NCBI GenBank assembly: GCA_964425195.1
Contig: CAYRLG010000021.1
Location: 1-64,000, forward strand
Length of the DNA: 64,000 nt
Source of the DNA: Desulfamplus sp964425195
GTDB taxonomy: Bacteria; Desulfobacterota; Desulfobacteria; Desulfobacterales; Desulfobacteraceae
Direction of reading: 5' to 3'
Position 1 is the first letter of the stretch. Each line of letters starts with the position of its first letter. Both the position numbers and the translations under genes were made by a program. Positions 51,889 through 61,164 of the stretch are shown here, piece by piece. Under the pieces are notes generated by a model. The model had not been told where the DNA came from and did no database searches. It worked only from the letters and a program-made list of their open reading frames with translations.

Positions 51889-53901
51889 TTGACAGGCAGA
51901 TTCATAAACATGAAAAATCTTAAGTTTACACTCCATGAACTTATGGATATTCATAAAACCAAAAAAAATGACCCTTTTGCAGGACGGAACAAAAAATCTA
52001 TTGATCTTGTTCTTGATGCTGCTCTTGAGTTTTCCAAAAAAGCACTCTATCCGATCTTTGAATCAATGGATCGTAACCCTCCTGAGCTTAAGAACGGTAC
52101 TGTTGCGGTGAATCCAGAGGTGAGAAATATCATGAAAACCCTTGGCAAAGATGGCTGGATTGCTGCATCATTTCCTGAAAAATGGGGTGGTGAGGAGATG
52201 CCATCCTCTCTTCTTCATGCTGTTTACTTTATCTTTGCTTCTGCTAACTACTCTGGTTCTGTCTATTCTGGTTTAACTACTGGAGCAGCAAAACTTATTT
52301 TTAGTTATGGTTCAGAGTATCTTAAGGAAACCTTTTTGCCATCTATGCTTGATGGAAAATGGCAAGGAACAATGGCTTTAACAGAGCCTGAAGCTGGTAG
52401 CTCTTTAGGAGATCTTAAGACATCTGCAAAACCTATAAAAAATATCTCTGATAACTTTTCTAAAGATGGGCAAAATAGCTCTTCTAAAATTAGTACGTCT
52501 GATGAGAATATTTTTCTTATTTCAGGAGAGAAGATATTTATTTCAGCAGGAGACCATGACGGAGTTGATAATGTTGTGCATCTTCTCTTAGCAAGAATTG
52601 AAGGGTCGCCTGCCGGAGTAAAGGGGATATCTCTTTTTGTTGTACCAAAATTTAGACCTGAGAGTGACGAATTAAGTAGAATCAAGATGGTTAGTAATGA
52701 CGTAACTGTAACTCAAACTTTTCATAAACTTGGTTACCGAGGTGCTCCTATAACTGCTTTAAGTTTTGGAGACAAAGGGGATTGCAGAGGCTGGCTTGTG
52801 GGTGAACCTAACAGAGGGCTTAGCTACATGTTTCAGATGATGAATGGTGCAAGACTTGAAGTTGGAATGGGTGCCACAGCCATTGCAGCCGCAGCTTATG
52901 AAGCAGCTCTTGATTACACAAAAACACGTAAACAGGGCAGACGTATATCTGAGGGTAAAGGTAGAGAGCCTGTGGCAATTATTGAGCATCCTGATGTGAA
53001 ACGTATGCTGCTTTTCCAAAGAGCTGTGTGGGAAGGCTCTCTGTCGCTGATACTTCAATGCAGTATTTACGAAGATATGATTCATGCCATATCTTTATCT
53101 CATTCTAAAAAAAATCTGAGCTTAGGCGATTCTAATGAGGAAAAATCAGATAATTCAAAAGATGGGACTTATAGTGTTGTTGATGAAAAGGAGAGATACC
53201 ATCTTCTCTTGGAACTTTTGACACCTGTGGCAAAATCATTCCCATCTGAGATGGGCATACTTTCCACAAGTCAGAGTCTTCAATGTTTTGGTGGATACGG
53301 CTATTGTGAGGATTTTCCTGTAGAGCAACACTTTAGAGATATGAGGATTCATGCTATACATGAAGGTACAACAGGGATTCAAGGTATGGATCTTTTGGGT
53401 AGAAAAGTTATAATGCAAGATGGAAAAGCATTAAAGTTCTTTTGCCAAGAGGTTGACAAGGTAGTTGAGCAAGCTCTTTCTTACAAAGATTTAGCTTCAA
53501 TGGCAAGGGAGATGAGAAAAGCCATAAAAACAGTAAATGATACTACTCAGACTCTTGGAGTTATGGCTTTTGAAAGAGGTGCAGAAGCCTTTCTTGCAAA
53601 TGCTACTCTATATCTTGAGATGTTCGGATACGTAGTGATTGCATGGCAGTGGTTATCTCAGGCTCTGATGGCAATAAAAAAGCTATCTGACAATCCTGCA
53701 ATCTCAGTTTTCAATACAGAACCTTTAAGTAGTAAAGCAGATACTATAAATAGGTCAGATAGGCTTTTTTATGAAGGGAAAATTATGGTTTGTAACTATT
53801 TTTTTTACCATGAATTGCCAAAAATAGAATGTCTGTCATATACTTTGACAAGAGAGAGCCCTGTTGCCATGGCAATCAACAGAGAGCACTTTGCAGGTTG
53901 A
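51889..53901 (+). CDS. acyl-CoA dehydrogenase, large DmdC-like type
   Basis: A 670-residue FAD enzyme that oxidises an acyl-CoA at the alpha-beta bond. Motifs include MALTEPEAGSSLGDL, QCFGGYGYCEDFPVEQHFRDM and the catalytic-Glu region IHEGTTGIQGMDLLGRK. It resembles the ~600-residue 3-methylthiopropionyl-CoA dehydrogenase class; the true substrate is unknown. Two low-complexity Ser/Lys/Asp-rich inserts (near residues 185-210 and 405-435) explain the extra length. The TTG at 51889 is favoured because AAGGAG lies 6 bp upstream; an ATG at 51910 has no site. It follows the outer-membrane gene by 14 bp. Confidence 0.9.
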   Translation: MTGRFINMKNLKFTLHELMDIHKTKKNDPFAGRNKKSIDLVLDAALEFSKKALYPIFESMDRNPPELKNGTVAVNPEVRNIMKTLGKDGWIAASFPEKWGGEEMPSSLLHAVYFIFASANYSGSVYSGLTTGAAKLIFSYGSEYLKETFLPSMLDGKWQGTMALTEPEAGSSLGDLKTSAKPIKNISDNFSKDGQNSSSKISTSDENIFLISGEKIFISAGDHDGVDNVVHLLLARIEGSPAGVKGISLFVVPKFRPESDELSRIKMVSNDVTVTQTFHKLGYRGAPITALSFGDKGDCRGWLVGEPNRGLSYMFQMMNGARLEVGMGATAIAAAAYEAALDYTKTRKQGRRISEGKGREPVAIIEHPDVKRMLLFQRAVWEGSLSLILQCSIYEDMIHAISLSHSKKNLSLGDSNEEKSDNSKDGTYSVVDEKERYHLLLELLTPVAKSFPSEMGILSTSQSLQCFGGYGYCEDFPVEQHFRDMRIHAIHEGTTGIQGMDLLGRKVIMQDGKALKFFCQEVDKVVEQALSYKDLASMAREMRKAIKTVNDTTQTLGVMAFERGAEAFLANATLYLEMFGYVVIAWQWLSQALMAIKKLSDNPAISVFNTEPLSSKADTINRSDRLFYEGKIMVCNYFFYHELPKIECLSYTLTRESPVAMAINREHFAG

Positions 53902-53935
53902 TTGATATTCAAAGCCGGAATAAATTGAGCTTTTT

Positions 53936-53965
53936 ATTAGGGGTACAGCGTGTTGCACCCCTAAT
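53936..53965 (+). terminator. hairpin after the acyl-CoA dehydrogenase
   Basis: Perfect 9-bp arms attaggggt/acccctaat (53936-53944 with 53957-53965), preceded by a T-run and followed by AT-rich sequence. Confidence 0.75.
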
Positions 53966-53998
53966 ATTAATAGTTTCTGTTATCTGATGATATAACAG

Positions 53999-54031
53999 AA
54001 AACTCAACTTATGATTTTGAACAATATAAGT
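53999..54031. repeat. dispersed ~33-bp repeat, copy 2
   Basis: Matches 471-504 with only a few transitions (aaaactcaa-c/t-ttatga, ttgaaca-a/g-tataagt). It lies after a terminator, in front of the convergent bacteriohemerythrin gene. Confidence 0.5.
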
Positions 54032-54126
54032 AGGGATAAAAAGTTTCTTTGTCCCTACTGCCTTCTGTTGTTTGTCCCTACCTTAAATTGTGCCTACTTA
54101 AAGTAGTTCAACTCCTGCTTTTTAAG

Positions 54127-54537
54127 TTAAAAATTCTGTTTGTCCACAATCTTATATTTTTGATCCTCTATTTGTATATGATCAACAAGCCAAGTTTCAA
54201 TTATCTTCATAATTTCAGAGTTGAGTTTAGGGATACCGTTATCAAAGTCTTGATGTATCCGTTTGAGTTTCATTGAGAAGAGATCATGCTGAAATTTATG
54301 TGAAGCAAAATCGGGATAATTTATCTGTTTCATATAGTTCTCTTCAAACTCAAAGTGCATCTCTGCATAAGATTGCATATCGCTTAAAGCATCAATGCCA
54401 ATCTGTGACAGATTTGAGTAATCGTTGCCCATCATCTTGTCGTATGCTTTATTAAAGATTTCAATCCACTTTTTGTGCTGCTTATCAATCTTATCATTTC
54501 CTACGCTGAAAGATTCTGACCAGACTATTTTTGGCAT
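54127..54537 (-). CDS. bacteriohemerythrin
   Basis: A 136-residue single-domain hemerythrin that binds O2 at a di-iron site. The ligand set is visible: His in DKQHKKW, HFEFEE, SHKFQHD and VDHIQIED. Such proteins sense or buffer oxygen in anaerobes and microaerophiles. The ribosome-binding site is weak (acaggtacaaaat). It stands alone between a terminator region and a divergent sensor kinase gene. Confidence 0.95.
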   Translation of the reverse strand: MPKIVWSESFSVGNDKIDKQHKKWIEIFNKAYDKMMGNDYSNLSQIGIDALSDMQSYAEMHFEFEENYMKQINYPDFASHKFQHDLFSMKLKRIHQDFDNGIPKLNSEIMKIIETWLVDHIQIEDQKYKIVDKQNF

Positions 54538-54713
54538 ATTTTGTACCTGTCTAACTACACGTTGATTTCAGTTTTTTTGGATTGTATTATGGATAATTCA
54601 AACTATTTATTATAATAAATGAGTTGAATATGCTAATAAACATTCTGATTACATGATTTCACTATGTGGGTCAACTTTAATGCTTTCATCTCCTTTATTA
54701 ATTTGAGGTTATT

Positions 54714-57446
54714 ATGTCTCAATATCATAAAATTACAACATTTGTTATCTTGTTTGTTGAACTTATAATCCCGATGATATTGTTCTCAACGGCTGTGCAA
54801 TCAGAGGAGATTTCAAACTCATCAATCAAAAAGAGTGTAGAGCCTTATAACCGAACTCTTAAATCAGCAAGCGAGCTTGACTATCCTCCATTTGCCATTG
54901 TTCGCAATGATGGTGCTGCTGATGGTTTCTCTGTTGAGCTTCTTAAAGCTGTCACAAATGCGGTAGGACTTCAGGTTGATATTGTTGTTGGTCCTTGGCA
55001 TGAACTTAAAGAGCGTCTCAAAAACAGAGAGTTAGATCTACTTCCTTTAGTAGCTTGGTCTCCTGAGAGAGAAAAAATATACGATTTTTCTGCACCATAT
55101 TTGAGAATGAGCAGCATTGCAGTATTTGTTCGCAAAGGTGAAAAAGGAATTGATGATTATGGCGATCTAAAAAATAGAGAAGTTTTGGTTATGCGTGGGG
55201 ATACTGCTCATGAGTATGCGATCAAAACTGGACTTTCTGACAAACTTATAGTGACTGACACCTTTGAAGAGGCTATGCTCCTGCTTTCAAAGGGGCAGCA
55301 TGATGCTCTTGTTATTCAGCAGTTGGTAGGTCTTCAACTAATTAAAAAACTTGGAGTAACCAATGTTGTGAATGTAAAGGCATTTGAGGAGACAAGCCTT
55401 AAGCCGGCTACTAAGAAGTTGCCAAACTTTGCAACAACGCCAACATCATATAGCGATAAAATAGTTTTAACTGAAAAAGAGAGACAAAACTTTGAACAAA
55501 AATTCTGCTTTGCAGTTCAAGAGGGAGACGATCTGTTACAAGGACTTTTGAATGAAGGGCTTGCAATTGTTTTTGCAGATGGAACTTATGATCAACTTTA
55601 TAATAAATGGTTTGCACCTATTCTTCCACAACCGCCTGTTCCATTTACGCTCATTTTTAAATACCTGATGTTTATTATATTGCCTATCATGCTTATTTTG
55701 GCGATTGCTGGAATTTGGTTTCTAAAGAGGGAGATTGCAAGAAAGACTGTAAGGCTTACGATGGAGATGAAATCACGGCAACGTGCAGACGAAAAATATA
55801 GAACTTTGTTTAGCAAAATGGTTGATGGGTTTGCTCTGCATGAGATTATCTGCGACTCAAAAGGTAAGCCCGTGGATATTCTTTTTATTGATGTTAATCC
55901 CGCATTTGAGAGGCTAACAGGATTACAGGCATCTCAAATTATTGGTAAAACAGTATTAGAGATTATGCCAGATATTGAAAGTCATTGGATTGATAGTTAT
56001 GGACGCGTTGCCCTTACAGGTGAAGGGATTGTGTTTGAGTATTATTCAAAAAGGATGAAACGACACTTAAATGTTACTGCATATCAGCCTGAACCTATGC
56101 AGTTTGCCACTATGATTGAAGATATTACAGAGCGTAAAGTCGCAAGAGAAAAAGAGGAGAGGCTAAAAAATCAGCTTGAACAAGCACAAAAAATGGAGGC
56201 TATTGGAACATTAGCAGGTGGGATTGCCCATGATTTCAACAATATTTTATCTCCTATAATTGGTCATGCTGAGATATTGATAGATGATGCCAATGAAATT
56301 GCAACATATAAGACTCTTTTGTCCCATAACAGAGAGCAATTTACAAACACTGTTTTGGAGAACATAAATAGCCTTAACGAGATATACAAAGCTGCATTAA
56401 GAGCAAAAGAACTTGTAAAGCAGATACTTACATTTTCACGTCAGAGCGATACCGACATAAAACTTATGAAAATGCAGCCTATTATTAAAGAGGTTCTTAA
56501 ACTTATACGCTCTACTATACCAACTACAATTGAGATAAAACAAGATATTAGTACTCAATGTGGTCCTGTAGAGGCTGATCCTACACAGATTCATCAGATT
56601 GTTATGAACCTTGTCACAAACGCATTTCACGCTATGGAAGATAGAGGGGGAGAGCTGACTATAACTCTTAAAGAGATTGAACTAAAAAGCCATGATGCTG
56701 CATTAGCAGATCACTATGCAGCCAAAGAGATGTTCAAAAATCAAAGTGGTGTAACTCAAGGACTTTATGTTTCAAGAGATTACGAAGCGTTGAATCCCGG
56801 GGTATATGCTTGTCTTGAGATTTCAGATACTGGAATTGGTATGACTCCTGATGTTATATTAAAAATATTTAACCCATTTTTTACTACAAAGGTATCTGGT
56901 AAGGGTACTGGACTTGGTCTTTCTGTTGTTCATGGTATTGTAAAAGAGATGAAAGGCTCTATAAATGTTTACAGTGAACCAGGTAGAGGTAGTAAATTCA
57001 GTATATATCTGCCAGTTATTAAGAATCAGTTTGAAGATGAACATTTGGAAGAGAGAGAGTCAATACCTAAGGGGAAAGGTAGAATTTTACTTGTAGATGA
57101 TGAGCAGGCAGTTGTTGAAATGGAAAAAAAGATGTTAGAGCGTCTTGGTTATGAGGTTATCTCAAGGGTTAGCAGTATTGAGGCACTACAGGCATTTCGT
57201 GCCAATTTTGATAAGTTTGATCTTGTTATAACGGATATGACAATGCCGGGTATATCTGGAGATAAATTAGCAGCAGAGCTTATTCAAATCAGACCTAATA
57301 TTCCGATATTACTTTGCACTGGATTTAGCCAAAATATTGCACAGGATAAAGCTGATTCTATTGGAATTAAGGGGATTTTGATGAAACCAATTGTTATGAA
57401 AGAGCTTGCTGAAAAAGTAAAAGAGTTGATAGAAGGAGAAAAGTAA
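54714..57446 (+). CDS. hybrid sensor kinase with periplasmic solute-binding and PAS domains
   Basis: A 910-residue protein: signal/anchor, a periplasmic SBP_bac_3-type domain (~45-300: SASELDYPPFAIVRNDGAADGF...), a membrane helix near 318-338, a PAS domain (~360-480), an H-box with His506 (GGIAHDFNN), an ATPase domain (DTGIGMT, GKGTGLGLSV) and a C-terminal receiver (ITDMTMPGISG). The binding domain normally recognises amino acids or similar small polar ligands. It has its own receiver, so a further relay protein or partner is needed for output. It ends 5 bp before an FmdE gene, hinting that the locus adjusts molybdo/tungsto-enzyme functions to an external signal. Confidence 0.93.
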   Translation: MSQYHKITTFVILFVELIIPMILFSTAVQSEEISNSSIKKSVEPYNRTLKSASELDYPPFAIVRNDGAADGFSVELLKAVTNAVGLQVDIVVGPWHELKERLKNRELDLLPLVAWSPEREKIYDFSAPYLRMSSIAVFVRKGEKGIDDYGDLKNREVLVMRGDTAHEYAIKTGLSDKLIVTDTFEEAMLLLSKGQHDALVIQQLVGLQLIKKLGVTNVVNVKAFEETSLKPATKKLPNFATTPTSYSDKIVLTEKERQNFEQKFCFAVQEGDDLLQGLLNEGLAIVFADGTYDQLYNKWFAPILPQPPVPFTLIFKYLMFIILPIMLILAIAGIWFLKREIARKTVRLTMEMKSRQRADEKYRTLFSKMVDGFALHEIICDSKGKPVDILFIDVNPAFERLTGLQASQIIGKTVLEIMPDIESHWIDSYGRVALTGEGIVFEYYSKRMKRHLNVTAYQPEPMQFATMIEDITERKVAREKEERLKNQLEQAQKMEAIGTLAGGIAHDFNNILSPIIGHAEILIDDANEIATYKTLLSHNREQFTNTVLENINSLNEIYKAALRAKELVKQILTFSRQSDTDIKLMKMQPIIKEVLKLIRSTIPTTIEIKQDISTQCGPVEADPTQIHQIVMNLVTNAFHAMEDRGGELTITLKEIELKSHDAALADHYAAKEMFKNQSGVTQGLYVSRDYEALNPGVYACLEISDTGIGMTPDVILKIFNPFFTTKVSGKGTGLGLSVVHGIVKEMKGSINVYSEPGRGSKFSIYLPVIKNQFEDEHLEERESIPKGKGRILLVDDEQAVVEMEKKMLERLGYEVISRVSSIEALQAFRANFDKFDLVITDMTMPGISGDKLAAELIQIRPNIPILLCTGFSQNIAQDKADSIGIKGILMKPIVMKELAEKVKELIEGEK

Positions 57447-57451
57447 CTTAA

Positions 57452-58057
57452 ATGAGACCTTTTGATATATTGCTCTCTGAATCTGTAGAACGGCATGGAC
57501 ACCTATGTGCAGGACAGATTATAGGTGTTAGAATGGCTATACTTGGATGCCGCCTTGTGGGGATCGATGACCCAAACTCAAAACAGCAGAGAAAAAGTTT
57601 AATAGTGTATGTTGAGATAGACAGATGTGCAACAGATGCAATTGAGAGCGTTACTGGTTGTAAGTTGGGAAGACGCTCATTAAAGTTTAAAGATTTTGGT
57701 ATCAATGCAGCAACATTTATAAATATAGATACAGGCACAGCTTTTCGTATTGTCTCTACTGAAAAATCTCGGGAATTGGTAAAAAAATATGCACCTGATG
57801 AGTTAGACCACTATCGTCAGCAGATGAAGGGGTATCAACTTATGCCTGATAACGAGCTGTTTGATGTGCAGAAGGTAATTGTAAATCTTTGTGGTTACGA
57901 TATGCCAGGCCCTACGAAAAAACATATAGAATGTAGCTGTTGCGGTCAGATGGTAAGAGATGGAAAAGAGCTTATTGTTGGTGATAAGCCTCTTTGTAAA
58001 ATATGTGCGGGTGAAAGTTACTTTAAAATTATTGAACCACATTTCAATATTGCTTAA
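57452..58057 (+). CDS. FmdE-family protein with C-terminal zinc ribbon
   Basis: A 201-residue second FmdE-family member. It carries SVERHGHLCAGQIIGVRMA and the acidic/Cys segment EIDRCATDAIESVTGCKLGRRS, then a zinc ribbon (CSCCG ... CKICAG). It is closer to FmdE proteins linked to molybdopterin oxidoreductases than to the copy at 24248, whose histidine motif is EFHGHICPG. The ATG at 57452 follows GAAGGAGAAAAG at a long spacing. It lies between a hybrid kinase and a MoeA-like gene. Confidence 0.9.
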   Translation: MRPFDILLSESVERHGHLCAGQIIGVRMAILGCRLVGIDDPNSKQQRKSLIVYVEIDRCATDAIESVTGCKLGRRSLKFKDFGINAATFINIDTGTAFRIVSTEKSRELVKKYAPDELDHYRQQMKGYQLMPDNELFDVQKVIVNLCGYDMPGPTKKHIECSCCGQMVRDGKELIVGDKPLCKICAGESYFKIIEPHFNIA

Positions 58058-58124
58058 AACAATAAACTTTAGCAAGCCTTATACAAAATGTTATTTATCG
58101 AATTACAATAGAATCTGGATAGTT

Positions 58125-59165
58125 ATGAAATATTATGAAAAAGATAAACTAAAGTCGATTCCTGTGCAAGATGCTGTAGGAAAAATGTTGCTACACGATG
58201 TTACCAAGATTGTTCCTGATATATTTAAAGGGGCATTGTTTAAAAAAGGTCATATTATCACCAAAAATGATGTAGATAAACTTTTAGATATAGGAAAAAA
58301 ATACATCTATGTTGCTGACCTAAATGGCGAAATCCATGAAAATGAGGCAGCTCTAAGAATTGCAAATGCAGCCTTTGGGAATGGTATATCTATTAGCTCA
58401 CCTAAAGAGGGTAAAGTGGGTTTTACCGCCATAATTCAAGGTTTGTTGAAAATCAATGTTCAAGGTCTTGAAAAGTTAAATGCTGTCCCTGATATAATAC
58501 TTGCAACTCTTCATACTGGTCAAAGAGTTGATAAAGGGCAAGAGCTTGCCGGAACTCGTGTTATTCCTCTTTCAATTGATGAAAAATTGGTAGTTGAAGC
58601 AGAAAGTGTATGCAGGCAATACTTCCCAATAATTGAGATAAAACCATTTGCAAGTTTCAATGTAGGAGTGGTTGTAACTGGCTCAGAAGTTTACTTTAAA
58701 AGGATTGAAGATGGCTTTGGTCCTGTTGTGCAAAAAAAGTTTGAAGAGCTTGGCAGCCGTATTATGAGAAAAGAGATTGTCTCTGACGATATTGACATGA
58801 CGATCTCAGCTATAAAAAGATTTCTTGATGATGGAGTCGATATGATTGCCGTTACAGGAGGGATGTCCGTAGATCCTGATGATTTAACACCATCAGCCAT
58901 AAGAGGTGTTGGTGGGGATATTGTATCTTATGGTGTTCCCGTTCTTCCCGGTGCAATGTTTATGTTAGCCTATATTGATAATGTACCGATAGTTGGGCTT
59001 CCCGGATGTGTGATGTACTACAGAGCCTCAATTTTTGATCTGATTATCCCCAAACTGTTGGCAGGAGAAAAAGTATCAAAGTTAGATATCATTAAAATGG
59101 GGCATGGTGGTTTTTGTTCAAGTTGTAAAATTTGTAGATTCCCTAAATGTTCATTTGGAAAGTAG
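58125..59165 (+). CDS. MoeA/MogA-like molybdopterin-binding protein
   Basis: A 346-residue protein with a MoeA-like N-terminal part (VQDAVGKMLLHDVTKIVP) and a MoCF-type domain (VVVTGSEV ... ITVTGGMSVDPDD-like stretch, here IAVTGGMSVDPDDLTPSA, then PGAMFMLAYIDNVPIVGLPG). It ends in a Cys-rich tail (CSSCKICRFPKC), which could bind metal. It probably handles molybdopterin or a Mo/W cofactor; it is not clearly MoeA, being shorter and differing at the C-terminus. The ATG at 58125 is chosen on family N-terminus although its ribosome-binding site is weak. It follows the FmdE gene. Confidence 0.88.
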   Translation: MKYYEKDKLKSIPVQDAVGKMLLHDVTKIVPDIFKGALFKKGHIITKNDVDKLLDIGKKYIYVADLNGEIHENEAALRIANAAFGNGISISSPKEGKVGFTAIIQGLLKINVQGLEKLNAVPDIILATLHTGQRVDKGQELAGTRVIPLSIDEKLVVEAESVCRQYFPIIEIKPFASFNVGVVVTGSEVYFKRIEDGFGPVVQKKFEELGSRIMRKEIVSDDIDMTISAIKRFLDDGVDMIAVTGGMSVDPDDLTPSAIRGVGGDIVSYGVPVLPGAMFMLAYIDNVPIVGLPGCVMYYRASIFDLIIPKLLAGEKVSKLDIIKMGHGGFCSSCKICRFPKCSFGK

Positions 59166-59349
59166 TGTTCTATCAATGTTTAACTGTCGGATATAAAAAT
59201 ACTGGAAAGTGCTAAAATGAAAGAAATTAATACCGACACTCTAATCTTGAAGGAACAGTAGCTCTGTTAAACAAAAAACAGTAAAAGCAAAATATAATAT
59301 GATAATAGTGTTTATAATCAGATAGCTGATTGATTTATAAGGTGAATAG

Positions 59350-59730
59350 ATGCCAAGCAAAAAAAAATTATTTCATACTCGCTCAAAAATATGGCTTGAA
59401 GATGATGAGGGCAATGTTGTTTTTGGACTTGGAAGGTTAAGGATGTTAAATGCCATCAAAGAGCATGGCTCTTTGATGGGAGCTTCTAAATCATTAGGTA
59501 TGGGTTATCGTGCAATATGGTCAAGGATTAAATCAACCGAAGATCGACTTGGCTCTCCACTACTAATTACAAAGCAAGGTGGTTCAAAAGGTGGCGGTTC
59601 TCAACTTACTCCTTTAGCAGAAGCTCTGCTTGAAGAGTTTGAAAAACTTTATAAAAGTATTGAGCGGATAACTGATGGAGAGTTCGAGAAGACGCTTGGT
59701 AATTACTTATCTATTAATAGTCAGAAGTAG
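59350..59730 (+). CDS. ModE-type winged-helix transcriptional regulator
   Basis: A 126-residue single-domain regulator of the LysR/ModE N-terminal winged-helix type (FGLGRLRMLNAIKEHGSLMGASKSLGMGYRAIWSRIKSTEDRLG). It lacks the molybdate-binding MopI domains of full-length ModE, so molybdate sensing must come from elsewhere if it occurs. Neighbouring FmdE and MoeA-like genes support a role in Mo/W-related control. Start follows AAGGTGAATAG at close spacing. Its position 184 bp after the MoeA-like gene suggests a separate promoter. Confidence 0.9.
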   Translation: MPSKKKLFHTRSKIWLEDDEGNVVFGLGRLRMLNAIKEHGSLMGASKSLGMGYRAIWSRIKSTEDRLGSPLLITKQGGSKGGGSQLTPLAEALLEEFEKLYKSIERITDGEFEKTLGNYLSINSQK

Positions 59731-59885
59731 TAATTTACAAAGATGCAATAAGCCTATGTATAGAAAAATTGAGTCTGAAAGAGCTTTATTAACATAGATA
59801 AAAGCCTCAATAGTTTTTCATTGCTGTTTTAATAGTTATTGACATAAGCCAATATTTTGGTTATTGCCAGTAAACAAAAATAGTT

Positions 59886-60097
59886 GTTCAGGTGCTTTAA
59901 AAGAGAATATTTTATAGAAACGTGACTTTTTATCAAAATACTTTTTTAAAAGCATAATAGGGAACCCTGTGAGAATCAGGGACGGACCCGCCGCTGTAAT
60001 TGGGGACGAAAGTAGCATTTAAGTCACTGACCTTGTTTTATTGGGTTGGGAAGACGCTGCAAGTAGGGTGATCCAAAAGTCAGAAGACCTGCCTGAG
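59886..60097 (+). ncRNA. cobalamin (AdoCbl-type) riboswitch
   Basis: The conserved core is clear: aatagggaa after the CAGGTGC/GCAT helix, gacggacccgccgctgtaat, and the B12 box agtcagaagacctgcct (60078-60094). P1 is formed by caggt (59889-59893) with acctg (60086-60091 region). Boundaries are approximate. It precedes a terminator and the DUF2162-exbB-DUF2149-receptor operon, so cobalamin should lower their expression. Confidence 0.96.
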
Positions 60098-60160
60098 CAT
60101 ACGCACTAATGGACTTACGGACAAGAGTTACGTGCACTGCATTCGATGGATAAAAAAGGG

Positions 60161-60200
60161 AATCCCCGAATCGAGTTACTTTCGATTCGGGGATTTTTGT
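60161..60200 (+). terminator. riboswitch-controlled intrinsic terminator
   Basis: Perfect 13-bp arms aatccccgaatcg/cgattcggggatt (60161-60173 with 60183-60195) followed by TTTTTGTTTT. It lies between riboswitch and first gene, as expected of a transcription-control platform. Confidence 0.94.
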
Positions 60201-60321
60201 TTTTGTAGCCAGTGATATTTGTCGCAGCAAAAAGTCCTTAAGATTATTTTAGCAATCAATATAAAATTGAGAACTTGGTAACTAAAAAGAGGTTTAAAAG
60301 AGAAAAAAAGGAGAACGTTTT

Positions 60322-61119
60322 ATGGAGTTAAAAAGTCTGTTTCTTGGGATTCTATTTTCTGTGGGAATCTTTAGTTTTAAAGCTGGATTGGGAATGAACT
60401 ACCGCCTTAAACAAAAAGGTAATAGAGTTGCAACCTTAGGCTGGTCAGCGTTTGCAGCTGTTTATGCTCTTCTGTTTTATTCAATTGCCGCAGCAGTTGG
60501 TAAAATTGATATTATGGCAGATATAGAAAATATCCAGCGATTTGTTCAAGGCGGAATGGCTCTTCATTTTCTCTTTGCCGCCATGCTGATGATCTGGGGC
60601 ATATATCTGCTGAAAAATACGAAAAAAGATATAAAAAACAGCAATCTACCCGAAGTATCTGAAATCAGGCACCAGCAGAGCTTAAGCTGGCTTTTATTGG
60701 TTGTTCCATGCCCTGTCTGCATAACGGTCATTGGAGTCTCCACAGCTTTTCTTTTAGCCCTCTTTCCAGACACCTCTCTTTTTTCAATATCAATATTTTA
60801 TATATTCTTTTTAGCTTTAAGTTTTCTGACTGCTGTTTTTATGGGCAGATTAGAAGCAAAGCTCAATGTCTCTGCTGAATCTTTTCTTGGATATGCCATG
60901 AGTGCCATCTCTGCCTATTTTCTGCTCTCAATAATTATCATGCCTCAATTTTCAGGGATAAATGAGATTTACAGCATTGCCTCAAATAGCTACACAAACC
61001 AAGATAACAGTCTAAATTTAATACTATTTCCGCTTGTTATTGCAGCGGCTGGGTCGCTTTTTCTAACTGGTTATCTTTATATGCAAAAAAGAATCAGAAG
61101 CTATATATCTAAGCATTAA
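60322..61119 (+). CDS. DUF2162-type polytopic membrane protein
   Basis: A 265-residue protein with about seven membrane helices; the fourth carries a VVPCPVCITVIGVS stretch with a Pro-Cys-Pro-Val-Cys motif that could bind metal or thiol groups. It resembles DUF2162 putative transporters, which are found beside ExbB-like and DUF2149 genes. Start follows AAAAAGGAGAACGTTTT. As the first gene under the cobalamin riboswitch it is likely involved in corrinoid or cobalt transport, but the substrate and mechanism are not shown by sequence. Confidence 0.85.
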   Translation: MELKSLFLGILFSVGIFSFKAGLGMNYRLKQKGNRVATLGWSAFAAVYALLFYSIAAAVGKIDIMADIENIQRFVQGGMALHFLFAAMLMIWGIYLLKNTKKDIKNSNLPEVSEIRHQQSLSWLLLVVPCPVCITVIGVSTAFLLALFPDTSLFSISIFYIFFLALSFLTAVFMGRLEAKLNVSAESFLGYAMSAISAYFLLSIIIMPQFSGINEIYSIASNSYTNQDNSLNLILFPLVIAAAGSLFLTGYLYMQKRIRSYISKH

Positions 61120-61164
61120 TAGGCGGACAATTTTAATATATCAAACTAAAAAACGGAGAATTTC

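Noticed and set aside
57960..58124. Upstream extension of the MoeA-like protein
   Set aside because: The extension overlaps the FmdE gene in another frame and does not resemble the family N-terminus, which starts at 58125.
59836..60230. Two minus-strand frames over the region upstream of the DUF2162 gene
   Set aside because: They cover the cobalamin riboswitch and its terminator and show no protein-like composition or start signals.
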